A DNA stretch of 64,000 nt from Leptospiraceae bacterium (GTDB lineage Bacteria > Spirochaetota > Leptospiria > Leptospirales > Leptonemataceae). The stretch covers positions 434,001 to 498,000 of the forward strand of contig JAOACE010000013.1 in NCBI GenBank assembly GCA_026418015.1. The letters are read 5' to 3'. Below the pieces are notes generated by a model, which saw nothing but the letters and a program-made list of their open reading frames with translations, was not told the origin of the DNA and did not search any database. A program made the translations under genes and the position numbers. Positions 1-10,334 of the stretch are shown piece by piece; positions within the stretch are counted from its first letter, which is position 1; every line of letters starts with the position of its first letter.

Positions 1-2
1 AA

Positions 3-602
3 TATATTCCTAACCAACATCCAGAGTATCCATCAGGAATTATTGTATCTTTAAATCGATTTTCGAAACAATTTAATTTTTTTTACTATCGATATTTATT
101 ATATCGATTGATAAAAGGAATTATCTTTTTATTGAACTTACCAGGAAGTAAAGCAATAAGGGCTTTATTTGTTAGACCATTAACTGTAATGCAAAACGAA
201 AGACTTTATAGAAAAGGGGAATTTATTTTTCATCAAGGAGATACTGGAAGGCATTTTTATTTAATAAAAAAAGGTAAAGTGGGTATATTTAAAGAATTTG
301 ATAATGGAAGAATGCAAAAAATAGCTGAGTTAGGAACAGGAGAAATTTTTGGAGAGATGGCAGTTGTATCAGATGCACCGCGTTCTGCCTCTGCACAATG
401 TTTAGAAGATACCATAGTTGCTGTTGCACACAAAGATCATTTAGAGGCATTAGTTCAGTCCAACCCGCAATTTACGATGGAATTGTTGAATCACTTAATT
501 AAGATGGTTCACAAAAGAGAAGAACAACTAGAAGAATACAGAAAACTCCAAGAGATTTATTTGAAAACATTAGAACAGTTAAATTCTACAAAAAAATCCT
601 AG
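3..602 (+). CDS. Cyclic nucleotide-binding domain protein, 5' end outside the window
   Basis: CNB fold with phosphate-binding cassette GEIFGEMAVVSDAPRSASA. The listed ORF starts at TTG 108, but the frame is open upstream to the window edge (YIPNQHPEYPSGIIVSLNRFSKQ...). Confidence 0.8.
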   Translation, partial: YIPNQHPEYPSGIIVSLNRFSKQFNFFYYRYLLYRLIKGIIFLLNLPGSKAIRALFVRPLTVMQNERLYRKGEFIFHQGDTGRHFYLIKKGKVGIFKEFDNGRMQKIAELGTGEIFGEMAVVSDAPRSASAQCLEDTIVAVAHKDHLEALVQSNPQFTMELLNHLIKMVHKREEQLEEYRKLQEIYLKTLEQLNSTKKS

Positions 603-603
603 G

Positions 604-1692
604 TTAATCGAAAAATTCTTCTTTTTCTTTTTTTATTATAATGATTCCTTCTTCGTCTAAAAGTTTGGCTTGTTTTAATATGTAGTTTCTTGCTTCTTGG
701 ATTTTTTTTACTGGTATGTTCGAGAGAATATCCATTTCGAATAAAACATCCGAAGCTTTGTTCTGAGATAATGCGTTAAAAAAGCTCCTTTTAAAATCGT
801 CTGGCATACCTAGTAGTGCAGTTGCAATGATTTTTGCATCAATTTTTGATAATAAAATGCGAAGCTCTTCGACTTCTAATTTTTCTAATTCTTCGAAAGT
901 ATATAAACGAGATTTGATTCTTTCTAATAGTTCTGGATCTGTTTCTTCTAAAAATTCCAATAGTTCGTTTTCGTATTTTCGATCGAGATGATTCAAAATC
1001 GAAACAACTGTTTGTATACCACCTGATTCGGAATATATTTCGTTTGTTTTTTTTGTAAGTTTATACTTTAATTGTTCGATTGCCTTTTCTAGAATGTCGG
1101 GAATAAAAGATGCAGAATGAGCAATGCGAAAAACAATTTCTTTTCTTAATTCAGGAGAGAATAATTTTATTAATTGTGCAGTAAAAGCGGGTCTTAGTAA
1201 TGATAATATTGCTGCAATAATTTGAGGATGTTCGTCTTGTAATAAAGATACGACAATCTTGGGATCATAGTTTTCTAAGAATTGAAGTTCTTTTTGTAAA
1301 TCTCGATTTTCTGCTTTTTTGATGATCTCTTCTATCTTTTGAGGGCTGTTATTAAAGGTTTTTTCTAATATTTTTGTTGCTTCTTCTTTTCCTGTTGTAT
1401 AGATAGATTCGTCGTTGAGGCTTTCGTAAAATTCTTTTAATATTTCCTTTTTTTCTTTTTCGGAAATTCGCTTTATTTTTAACATCTCTTCTACTAAAAT
1501 TTGAATTTCTTCTTCTGATAATTCTTTTAAGATTAAAGAAGCTTGCTCTGGTCCAAGCGCGATAAGTAATTTGGCAGCTCTTTCTTTACCTTGTTTATTG
1601 ATGGAGTTTTTATTGATGGTTTTTGGCTTTTCTTTATTATCAATGATTTCTTCTCCAACTGTAAAATCGATCTTGTTTTTTTTATTCTTCAT
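604..1692 (-). CDS. fliG: Flagellar motor switch protein FliG (divergent paralogue)
   Basis: FliG N-domain (KAAKLLIALGPEQASLILKELSEEEI-like), DEHPQIIAAILSLL motif, FliG C-domain TFEELEKL...ALLGMPDDFKRSFFNALSQ. Confidence 0.88.
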   Translation of the reverse strand: MKNKKNKIDFTVGEEIIDNKEKPKTINKNSINKQGKERAAKLLIALGPEQASLILKELSEEEIQILVEEMLKIKRISEKEKKEILKEFYESLNDESIYTTGKEEATKILEKTFNNSPQKIEEIIKKAENRDLQKELQFLENYDPKIVVSLLQDEHPQIIAAILSLLRPAFTAQLIKLFSPELRKEIVFRIAHSASFIPDILEKAIEQLKYKLTKKTNEIYSESGGIQTVVSILNHLDRKYENELLEFLEETDPELLERIKSRLYTFEELEKLEVEELRILLSKIDAKIIATALLGMPDDFKRSFFNALSQNKASDVLFEMDILSNIPVKKIQEARNYILKQAKLLDEEGIIIIKKEKEEFFD

Positions 1693-1827
1693 TGAATATA
1701 AACAAAATTATGAATAAGAAAAAAGAGCAAGAGTTTTTTTTGATCTTAATACAAAAAATGATTGATGTAAGAATTTTATCCATACGACAATAATTTAGAA
1801 GTTGTATTTTATTTCAATCCTCTTAAA

Positions 1828-2433
1828 ATGGTATATGCTATGGAAATCGAAGGAATAAAAAATGTATACAAAAGAATTGGAGAAATTCAAAATAAAATCA
1901 ATTCTATTCAAACTAGGTTTGTACCAAAAAGTTTTTTAGAACAAGTAAATACTTTAAACAAAGAAAAGATTGAATCAGAATCAAAAGATAAAATTAATCC
2001 AGTCGAACGCTATCGAAAGGAAAGAACCGAGACAGATATTGGAAAATATTCAAAAAAAGAACTACTCAACCTAATAGAAGATATTGCAGAAAAAGAGGGT
2101 GTATCGCCAAACCTAATAAAAGCCATAGTAAAAGTAGAAAGTAATTTTAACCCTAAAGCATTGTCTCCTAAGGGTGCATATGGATTGATGCAGCTTATGC
2201 CTAACACAGCAGAGTTATTAAATGTAGATAGGGAAAACCCTGAAGAGAATCTTTTAGGGGGGATCCACTATCTAAAAACACTTGCTTTAAAATATAAAGA
2301 TTTGGACAAAGTGCTTGCTGCATATAATGCTGGTCCAGGAAATGTAGATAAATACAATGGAGTACCTCCTTTTACAGAAACGAAAAATTACATAAAAAAG
2401 ATAAAAAAAATTTTGAACCAACTTGAAGATTAA
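1828..2433 (+). CDS. Lytic transglycosylase, SLT domain
   Basis: KVESNFNPKALSPKGAYGLMQLMPNTA...AAYNAGPGNVDKYNGVPPFTET is a classic SLT motif set. N-terminal IKNVYKRIGEIQNKI helix. Confidence 0.88.
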   Translation: MVYAMEIEGIKNVYKRIGEIQNKINSIQTRFVPKSFLEQVNTLNKEKIESESKDKINPVERYRKERTETDIGKYSKKELLNLIEDIAEKEGVSPNLIKAIVKVESNFNPKALSPKGAYGLMQLMPNTAELLNVDRENPEENLLGGIHYLKTLALKYKDLDKVLAAYNAGPGNVDKYNGVPPFTETKNYIKKIKKILNQLED

Positions 2434-3043
2434 AATTATATTATTTTTATCAATTATATTTATTAATTCTTGTTTTAGGGATGTTGATGATGCTATAATG
2501 TATCATATATACCAATCGTTTCATGGTCATATTCAATACGCAACTTGGGGGACAGAAATTCCACCAGAGTATCTTGCAGCATTAATATCTTTGGAATCGT
2601 ATCCTCCTGGAAATTGGGATAGTGAACGTTTTGAACAAAAGGTGTACGAAAGATTGTTAAAATTAAAACAAAATGGAACTCCATTTAATAGTATTCCTCG
2701 CGAAAAAATTATTTCTTTGACAGAAAGTGAATTAAGACAATTAGCAACAAGTTATGGCTTAACCCAAATAATGGGATACCATTGTTTAGAATTGGGTTGT
2801 TCCATCGAAGATTTAAGAAGTAGTGATCATTTGTTATGGAGTGTTGCTTATATAAGAAGGCACTATTTAAAATATATTAAACAAAAACAATGGGAAATAT
2901 GTTTTAAAATGCACAATACGGGTAATCCTTTTGGTAAAACCCACAACAAAGACTATGTGGAAAAAGGTTTAAAGCGAATGGAATATTATAGAAAATGGAT
3001 TAGACTTAAAGGGAATTTATTAGCAAATCTTTATGAAAATTAA
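2423..3043 (+). CDS. Putative lipoprotein with lysozyme/SLT-like fold
   Basis: TTG start overlapping the previous CDS; signal peptide KIKIILFLSIIFINSC lipobox; ISLESYP...SYGLTQIMGYHCLELG resembles the SLT superfamily. Confidence 0.6.
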   Translation: MKIKIILFLSIIFINSCFRDVDDAIMYHIYQSFHGHIQYATWGTEIPPEYLAALISLESYPPGNWDSERFEQKVYERLLKLKQNGTPFNSIPREKIISLTESELRQLATSYGLTQIMGYHCLELGCSIEDLRSSDHLLWSVAYIRRHYLKYIKQKQWEICFKMHNTGNPFGKTHNKDYVEKGLKRMEYYRKWIRLKGNLLANLYEN

Positions 3044-3048
3044 TCGTA

Positions 3049-3077
3049 AAACATAAGGGGGTTTTCCCCTTATGTTT
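3049..3077. terminator. Bidirectional intrinsic terminator
   Basis: Perfect 12-bp stem AAACATAAGGGG / CCCCTTATGTTT (3049-3060 and 3066-3077), 5-nt loop, between convergent genes. Confidence 0.8.
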
Positions 3078-3660
3078 ATTGTGCACTTACTTGCTGAGCC
3101 ATTGTTTCGAATTTCTTTTGACCACCTTCGAATCTCATATAACCGACGCACATACATTGAGACCAATCTTCTTTTTCGCCTGGTTTTACACAACTACCAG
3201 TATTGTTATCAATTGCGCAGCAATCATAGATACCAACACCTTTAATTAAACCTTTGCTTTGTCTTACGATTGCAACTCCCGTAGATTGACCATCTTGAAC
3301 CCCAGATGCTTGTTCTAGATAATCACCGATAATTTTAGATAATCCATCGCCTTTTATTTGTGTTAATGCAGCATCTCTACAAGTAGCCATCATTTGAGCA
3401 AGTCTTCCACTTTGAATTGCCTTTTCGGATGCTGCCGCAGAGAATTTTAAATATAAGTAATCTTTTGGTTTATCTTCTGTACAATATTGAGCTGGACTCC
3501 TACCTTTTTTTGCTTCTGCTGCATCGGGAGCACATGCCCAACCTTCGAATACCCAACCTGCTTCACCTACTGTGGTAGCATCTCTTCGTGCTTCATTTTT
3601 TGAACCACAATAGGCTGCAAAAATCGCAACTAAACTTAAAATAATTAATGTCTTTTTCAT
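3076..3660 (-). CDS. Cysteine-rich spirochaetal-type lipoprotein
   Basis: Signal peptide MKKTLIILSLVAIFAAYC; strong SD AGGAGG upstream; mature part carries many Cys (YDCCAIDNNTGSC..QCMC). Confidence 0.65.
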   Translation of the reverse strand: MKKTLIILSLVAIFAAYCGSKNEARRDATTVGEAGWVFEGWACAPDAAEAKKGRSPAQYCTEDKPKDYLYLKFSAAASEKAIQSGRLAQMMATCRDAALTQIKGDGLSKIIGDYLEQASGVQDGQSTGVAIVRQSKGLIKGVGIYDCCAIDNNTGSCVKPGEKEDWSQCMCVGYMRFEGGQKKFETMAQQVSAQ

Positions 3661-3778
3661 GTTTTTGAACCTCCTAGTTTTAATAAATGGAAATAAAAAT
3701 AAACCTAAAAATCATTTTACAAATTGAGATAGAAAAAATTATTTTAAATTTCCTATTCTATTAAGTACTGACTAATAT

Positions 3779-5242
3779 ATGTTGAAAAAGGTTCAATCTT
3801 TTTTTTTAAATTTTAAAAAAAAATGTATTTTTTTATTAATTTTATTCTATCTGACGAACATAGTTCAAAACCCAAAATTCTATGCATATGATTTTTTTCT
3901 ATCGTCAGATGACTGCTCAAAAGAAAATATTTTTCCGAATATAAAATTTTTTAAACGATCTTCTCTAAGGACAACTTTATTCGAGCCAGTATGTAAAGAT
4001 TTTAAAGCGAAAGAAAATTATTATCCGATGGTGATTGATGGAGTAAGTAGTACATCACCAATTATTATAAAAACGGAATGTATTTTCGATAAAAATAAAA
4101 TTCCTTTGAATCTTTCTTCTAATAATCCTTATTTTGTTCTGTGGGATTCGAACCATAATCAACTACACCCATTATCTGTTAGATATAACGACAAAAAACA
4201 ATGTGGGTTGATAATTTTTCCAGAAAAAAAATTAAGCGAAGGTTCTTTTTATTTGTTTTTGTTTCGAAAAAGAGTATTCTATGATTTTCTAAAACAAGAA
4301 TATAAATTAGATATAAAAAAATATTGGGAAGATTTTAAAGAAACCCAAATGTTAAGAGATCTTGATAAAGACCAAGAAAAAATGTTAAAAAGTATTATAA
4401 AATTTTACAGCGATATATTTTATTTTAACCCAGACGAAAATGTTTATTCAGTTTTTCCTGTTAGAAGTTATAGTGGAATTTTTGCTCCGTTTTTGTATTT
4501 TCGCAATTTAAGAAAAGAAGAATTAGATATAGATATCAAAGAAATAGAAGAAAATTTAGTTTATAAAATTAAATTTAAAGAAAAGAAAAAGAATGCTAAA
4601 AATATCAAAATTTATTACATGGGTATTGAAGATTTGGACTATAATATCAATTATGATTATACAAATTATTTTCTGATTTATGTTCCCAAAAAAATCCAAA
4701 AAGAAAACTTAATCGTCATTATTTCTAATGGAGATATAGTTTCTTTGCCATTTTTTAGAAATTTAGCAGAAGAAAAGAACCTCGTTTTAATAAGTTATTA
4801 TGTATTTGATCGTTCTTATATTAATTTTATAAATGATATTTTTCTGTATGATAATATTGATAAAATTTTGCAAAAATTTTTAATAAAATATAATATAAAA
4901 AATATTTATAAAATTTGTTTTTTCGATAAAGAATGTATTGTTTCTACATTTTATCAAAACAAAATAAAGAAGGTATTTATTCATAATGTTCCAGATTATA
5001 TTATAGATTCGTTTTATAAAAATTATTATTATGATGTCCATGTAAATAAAAATCTTTTTATAAATAGAAATCTAACATCGAAAGAGATTTTAAATCTTTT
5101 ATCTATGCAATTAGAAGAAGATCTTTTAAGAATCAATTATTATATGGAAAATAAAGAAAAACTTATAAAATATTTAAACTATCAGTTTGACTTATATAAA
5201 ATCAATTTTCTTTTTAATAAAGAAGAGTATAAGATTGATTAA
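3779..5242 (+). CDS. Hypothetical exported protein
   Basis: 487-aa ORF with N-terminal hydrophobic segment; no recognised domain. Confidence 0.5.
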   Translation: MLKKVQSFFLNFKKKCIFLLILFYLTNIVQNPKFYAYDFFLSSDDCSKENIFPNIKFFKRSSLRTTLFEPVCKDFKAKENYYPMVIDGVSSTSPIIIKTECIFDKNKIPLNLSSNNPYFVLWDSNHNQLHPLSVRYNDKKQCGLIIFPEKKLSEGSFYLFLFRKRVFYDFLKQEYKLDIKKYWEDFKETQMLRDLDKDQEKMLKSIIKFYSDIFYFNPDENVYSVFPVRSYSGIFAPFLYFRNLRKEELDIDIKEIEENLVYKIKFKEKKKNAKNIKIYYMGIEDLDYNINYDYTNYFLIYVPKKIQKENLIVIISNGDIVSLPFFRNLAEEKNLVLISYYVFDRSYINFINDIFLYDNIDKILQKFLIKYNIKNIYKICFFDKECIVSTFYQNKIKKVFIHNVPDYIIDSFYKNYYYDVHVNKNLFINRNLTSKEILNLLSMQLEEDLLRINYYMENKEKLIKYLNYQFDLYKINFLFNKEEYKID

Positions 5243-5248
5243 TAATAT

Positions 5249-5800
5249 TTATTTAAAATCTTTTTTTAAAAGTTCCAAAAATTCTTTCACTGGTGGTCGA
5301 AAAAACTTCTTGTTTAAGATAAAATTTCCTTGGATTAAACCTGCAACAAAAACTAGAATCATCTGCGATTGTTCAAAAGAAATATCTAATTCTTCTTGTA
5401 AGATTAATGCGAACTGTCTAATAAACTGAAACGTAGATTTTCTTACAATTTCTGGCGATTCTTCTCGCACTAAATCGAATATTAGAATAGATTGTTTCTG
5501 AACAGTTGTAGGATTTTCTAATATGGTATTAACGAACTTTTCTATTTTTTCGTAAGGAGTTTTGCAATCTTTTAATATTTCATGAAATTCTTCTTTCGCT
5601 TTTTTCTGAAGCATTTTATACATTTCTATAAATAGATGTTTTTTCGACGGGAAGTAATAATACAAAGAACCAACAGAAACATTTAAGTGTTTTGCAATAT
5701 CTTTTAATGTAACGTTTCTATACCCTCTTTGAAAAAAAATGTCTACACAGTTTTCCAATACATATTGTCTGTATTTATCATGATCTACTATTTTAGGCAT
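5249..5800 (-). CDS. TetR/AcrR family transcriptional regulator
   Basis: [61 protein letters not shown] at 5800 preferred to ORF start 5824. Confidence 0.88.
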   Translation of the reverse strand: MPKIVDHDKYRQYVLENCVDIFFQRGYRNVTLKDIAKHLNVSVGSLYYYFPSKKHLFIEMYKMLQKKAKEEFHEILKDCKTPYEKIEKFVNTILENPTTVQKQSILIFDLVREESPEIVRKSTFQFIRQFALILQEELDISFEQSQMILVFVAGLIQGNFILNKKFFRPPVKEFLELLKKDFK

Positions 5801-6728
5801 ATAACCTCTTTTTAAAATATTCAATGGTTTTGATTAATCCTTCTTCGAGTTTTATTTTTGGTTCATAGTTGATCAATTTACGTGCTAAGGATAAATCTGG
5901 TTTACGTTGGAGAGGATCATCTTCGGGAAGAGGTTTAAAAGTGATCTTTGATTTAGAATGTGTTAATTGAATCACCTTTTCTGCTAACTCTAATATAGTA
6001 AACTCGCCATCATTTCCTAAGTTTATTGGACCAGGATGTTGTTCTTGATTCATAAAATCGATCATTCCGCGAACTAAATCGCTCACATAACAAAACGAAC
6101 GTGTCTGTTTACCATCACCATAAACTGTTATATCTTCGTTTTTTAATGCTTGAACAATAAAATTAGAAACAACCCTTCCATCATTAATTTGCATGTTAGG
6201 TCCATATGTATTAAAAATTCGAACAACACGAATATCTACTTTATGCTGCCGATGATAATCAAAACATAAGGTTTCTGCTGCTCTTTTACCTTCGTCATAA
6301 CAAGCGCGAGGACCAATTGGGTTTACATTCCCACGATAGGATTCGGGTTGTGGATGTACCAATGGATCTCCATAGACCTCAGATGTGCTTGCTTGTAAAA
6401 TTTTCGCTTTAACCCTTTTGGCTAATCCAAGCATATTCATCGTACCAAGAATGGATGTTTTGATGGTTTTAATAGGATTATACTGATAATGAACAGGACT
6501 TGCAGGACATGCTAAGTTGTAGATTTCGTCTACTTCTAATTTAATAGGATCGATGATATCATGTCGAATTAATTCAAAATTATCAAAATCCATCAAATGT
6601 TTAATATTTTCTTTTCTTCCTGTAAAAAAGTTATCCAAACATATTACATAATGGCCTTGTTTTAATAAAGCTTCGCATAAATGAGAGCCAATAAAACCTG
6701 CTCCACCGGTTACTAGGATTGTCTTCAT
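5793..6728 (-). CDS. UDP-glucuronate decarboxylase-like NAD-dependent epimerase (UXS family)
   Basis: [55 protein letters not shown]. Confidence 0.85.
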   Translation of the reverse strand: MKTILVTGGAGFIGSHLCEALLKQGHYVICLDNFFTGRKENIKHLMDFDNFELIRHDIIDPIKLEVDEIYNLACPASPVHYQYNPIKTIKTSILGTMNMLGLAKRVKAKILQASTSEVYGDPLVHPQPESYRGNVNPIGPRACYDEGKRAAETLCFDYHRQHKVDIRVVRIFNTYGPNMQINDGRVVSNFIVQALKNEDITVYGDGKQTRSFCYVSDLVRGMIDFMNQEQHPGPINLGNDGEFTILELAEKVIQLTHSKSKITFKPLPEDDPLQRKPDLSLARKLINYEPKIKLEEGLIKTIEYFKKRLYA

Positions 6729-6794
6729 GATTTCGAATTCAAATTTTTTTTTGTTTGATTATAGACAACCAATTTTAAAATGTATAATTTTTTA

Positions 6795-9395
6795 TTATAT
6801 TTTTTTTAGAATAATCAAAGCAATATCATCGTTTAATTCCGAAAAAGACGTATTTGTAATGATTTTTTTTCCAGTAAATTTCTCCACATCTACAATAAGA
6901 GAATTTAATAGGTCGTTGGGTTCTTTGTAAAGGTTGTTCAGTAAAAATTTTTCTAGACGTTCATTTCCATAGAGTTCTTGATTTTGATTCATCGCTTCGA
7001 TCAATCCATCTGTATATTGAATAAATATATCATTAGATTTTAATTCCACTCGTTGGGATTTAATTGTTGTTTGATATAAATCATTTCCTATCGCTGCTAA
7101 GGGTAAACCACCAACAGGAAAAAAATTGATCTTATCGCCGCGAATTAAGATTGCTGGAAGATGTCCTGATGAAACAAATCGTAGTGTAGACGTTTCTTTA
7201 TTATAGCTACCAATAAAAGCAGTGATAAAAATTTCTGGTGGAGTTTCGTTGTGTAAATCTTCGTTTAATATCATAGAAATTCTTAATGGATCCGTTATAC
7301 CTTGCTTAACAATAGAATGAAGTCGAGAACGCATTAAAGTCATAATCAAGGCTGGTCCAACACCATGACTAGAAACATCCGCGATGATAAACACAATCTC
7401 TTTATCGTTAGCTTCTATAAAATCATAATAATCACCGCCTACACCATTCATTGCTTTATAAAACGATGCTATTTGTAGATGATCTTTGATGTTTTGTGGA
7501 AAGGAAGTAGGAAGCAAACGTTTTTGAATTTCTTCTGCTGCATTAAGTTCTTTTTTTAGTTCTTCTCTTTCTTTTAAGCCTTTAACCATCAAATTTACTG
7601 ACTCTGCTAATTGGCTTAATTCATCTTTTCCTTTGTATGGGATAAAAATATTTAGTTCGCCATCGGCGATTTTTAGGATTTGTGTTATGATAAATTGTAG
7701 TTTTTTAATCAAAATCCCGCTAAATAAAATCGCGATGATTAAAAATCGCGCACCTAATGCAATAGCTGTATCGATAAATTTACTTTTTTCTAAGGAAAGT
7801 TGATTCTTGAATTTTCGCATTTCTGTAATGATTCGCGTAAAACCAGCAGTATTTTCAGTTAAACTTTTTTTTGCTAATTCTTCTATGTCCGTAGTATGAA
7901 TTTCTATAAATATGTCTCTTGCCTCTTTTTTGTCTAAAATAACAAACCCTCTGTAAAAATATTTATTGAATTGTTTTTGTTCAAAAGGAGAAAAAAGCCA
8001 ATCTTCTAAATCTTGAAAAAATGTTTTATAGAATTCTCTTACAGTTGGGGATTTTATATAATCTGTATAGCGGTTCGGGTCAAAATTGTATTCTAAAAAT
8101 ATTTTTTTGTATAAAACATTTTCTGGTAGATAAAGATATGCATCTAGTATTTGTAGATTTTCGTCAAATACCCATTGCTTTTTTTGATTTTCTAATGTTT
8201 CTAATTCTTTTTTTAGAGAATTGATTTCTTTTATTAAAGGGATGCGAGCTTCGGTGTTGTTTATCGATAATGCAGTCAATTGCTTTTGTTTATCTTTTAT
8301 TTTTGATTCAATATCGTTTTTTTGATTGAAATAATCTAAAAATGCTGAGTTGTATTTTTTCAATATTTCGTAGGAATGCTTTTCTATTAGGTTTTTCTTT
8401 TTTTCTAATAGATTTTGCAAATTGTTTAACAATAATCTATAATTTTCGTCTTCGTACAATTTGCTTCTATCGCTTGCGCTGTTTTCGATTTGTATAATTT
8501 TATTATAAATTTCTTTTATTTTAAGATTTATATTTTTAATTTTACCTGAAAGTATTTTCCATTGGTATTTATCTTTTGATTGCAATGATTGAAGAATTTT
8601 AATGCTACGTTCATATATAGCTGGATATTGGTAGATAGTTTTTAATATTAAAAAATAATCAGTGTTATCGATCGAAAATTGCGTGCTAAAAGGTTCAATT
8701 AGCGGTTCATTGTTTTTGTATTGTTCATAGATTTTATTAAGGGGATCTTTAACTAATGGGTTTTGCCAACTAATTTTATTTATAGGAGAATGTTCATTAA
8801 CAACAGAAAGATTTTTAGTGTCGAATCTTTGCCATCTTAACGTATTGATGGATTCTATTCTATATTGATTAAAATCTAAACCTAAGAAAAAATTTCTTTG
8901 TTTTTCTTCATAATTGTAGATGAATCGAATTAAATCATCAAACTGTTTTTTATAGATTAAATACTCGTTTTCTTTTTGTTCTATTTTTGATTTTGCCAAG
9001 TTTTGTGCCAGAAAAAAAAGATTTTCTCTTTCGCTTTTTTGTAATTTTCTTTGGGATTTTTCTTCTAAGATAGTGATGATTTTTTCTTTTGATTTTTCGT
9101 ATAATTCTTTTTTCTTGGGATCTAAATTTTTATTATTGTTCGATTTTTCTTCTTTAATGCGAAATGTTTCGAGTTGAACTAATACATCGCCATAATAATC
9201 TATCTCCGATACAAGATTTTGGACAGGAAACAAAAAAGGGCTTATTTCTTTTTCGAAGGCATTCCGAAGAGTTCTTTCTTGTTGGGAGCTATAAATGGTA
9301 GATAGAATAAAAATAAATACCACAATGATAAAAAAAGTAAAAAGAGCAATTCTACCTTTAATGCTACTTGTATAAAAATATATTTTTTTGAACAT
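6795..9395 (-). CDS. Membrane sensor: long coiled N-terminal region, HAMP, SpoIIE/RsbU PP2C phosphatase
   Basis: Two TM segments, HAMP region, GVGGDYYDFIEANDKEIVFIIADVSSHGVGPAL...IQYTDGLIEA. Confidence 0.88.
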   Translation of the reverse strand: MFKKIYFYTSSIKGRIALFTFFIIVVFIFILSTIYSSQQERTLRNAFEKEISPFLFPVQNLVSEIDYYGDVLVQLETFRIKEEKSNNNKNLDPKKKELYEKSKEKIITILEEKSQRKLQKSERENLFFLAQNLAKSKIEQKENEYLIYKKQFDDLIRFIYNYEEKQRNFFLGLDFNQYRIESINTLRWQRFDTKNLSVVNEHSPINKISWQNPLVKDPLNKIYEQYKNNEPLIEPFSTQFSIDNTDYFLILKTIYQYPAIYERSIKILQSLQSKDKYQWKILSGKIKNINLKIKEIYNKIIQIENSASDRSKLYEDENYRLLLNNLQNLLEKKKNLIEKHSYEILKKYNSAFLDYFNQKNDIESKIKDKQKQLTALSINNTEARIPLIKEINSLKKELETLENQKKQWVFDENLQILDAYLYLPENVLYKKIFLEYNFDPNRYTDYIKSPTVREFYKTFFQDLEDWLFSPFEQKQFNKYFYRGFVILDKKEARDIFIEIHTTDIEELAKKSLTENTAGFTRIITEMRKFKNQLSLEKSKFIDTAIALGARFLIIAILFSGILIKKLQFIITQILKIADGELNIFIPYKGKDELSQLAESVNLMVKGLKEREELKKELNAAEEIQKRLLPTSFPQNIKDHLQIASFYKAMNGVGGDYYDFIEANDKEIVFIIADVSSHGVGPALIMTLMRSRLHSIVKQGITDPLRISMILNEDLHNETPPEIFITAFIGSYNKETSTLRFVSSGHLPAILIRGDKINFFPVGGLPLAAIGNDLYQTTIKSQRVELKSNDIFIQYTDGLIEAMNQNQELYGNERLEKFLLNNLYKEPNDLLNSLIVDVEKFTGKKIITNTSFSELNDDIALIILKKI

Positions 9396-9458
9396 AATTT
9401 TCTTTTATTTTTGATTTAATGTGTTTCAAGTAAAAATAATCAATCTTGAAAATATTTT

Positions 9459-10334
9459 TTAAACCAATGATAATTCTTCAAGTGAGAGTTCTTTAAGAAT
9501 GATGGGAAATTTTATTTCTGGTCTATCTTTTAAAAATGCATAATCTTCTGTTACGATTAAAAAACCATCTTTTTCTAAAAATAATTTTTCTAAGAAAGGA
9601 ATTTTATCGGTAATATCTGTTAAGTAAATCGTTAAAGGATTTTGTGATAGGTGTTTATTTGTATAAATTTTATTTTTTTCGAGAATATTTTTTACATGTT
9701 TGGCTGTTTCTATCGAAGAGTCAATAAGAAATAAATGAGGATATATTTCTTGAATATCTTGTTTAAGCAAGGGATAATGAGTACAACCAAGAATCAAATC
9801 ATTTATGTTTAAGTCCACGATTTCTTGTAAGTATTCTTTTATCACGTTTTTTGTAATGGGGTGATTGACCCATCCTTCTTCTACTAAGGGAACAAAAAGA
9901 GGACATGGTTTAGAGAATACAAATATTTCGGGATCGCGAGCATGGATAAGATTGGGATATTTCTGTGATTTTACAGTAGCTCTTGTTCCAATTATGGCAA
10001 CAGAGGTTTGGTTGGATTGATGAAAAAATGCATCTACTCCGGGCTCAATTACTCCAACTACGGGAATTTCGAAGGTTTTTTTTAGCACATCCAAAGCATG
10101 AGCTGATGCTGTATTACATGCAACAACAAGTAATTTTATGTTTTGTTTTACAAGAAAAGACGCGATTTCTAAACTATATTTTATGATTGTTTCCTTTGAA
10201 CGCGAACCATAAGGAACACGCGCAGTATCTCCCACATAGATAAAATTTTCTTCTGGTAAATGGCGGATTAATTCTGCAAGAACAGTTAATCCGCCTACTC
10301 CAGAATCGAATATACCAATGGGTCTTGGATCCAT
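9459..10334 (-). CDS. murI: Glutamate racemase
   Basis: PIGIFDSGVGGLTVL, VACNTASA, LGCTHYPLL. Confidence 0.93.
   Translation of the reverse strand: MDPRPIGIFDSGVGGLTVLAELIRHLPEENFIYVGDTARVPYGSRSKETIIKYSLEIASFLVKQNIKLLVVACNTASAHALDVLKKTFEIPVVGVIEPGVDAFFHQSNQTSVAIIGTRATVKSQKYPNLIHARDPEIFVFSKPCPLFVPLVEEGWVNHPITKNVIKEYLQEIVDLNINDLILGCTHYPLLKQDIQEIYPHLFLIDSSIETAKHVKNILEKNKIYTNKHLSQNPLTIYLTDITDKIPFLEKLFLEKDGFLIVTEDYAFLKDRPEIKFPIILKELSLEELSLV

Noticed and set aside
5187-5429. 80-aa plus-strand ORF
   Set aside because: Overlaps the end of one CDS and runs antisense to the TetR gene; no SD or recognisable domain.
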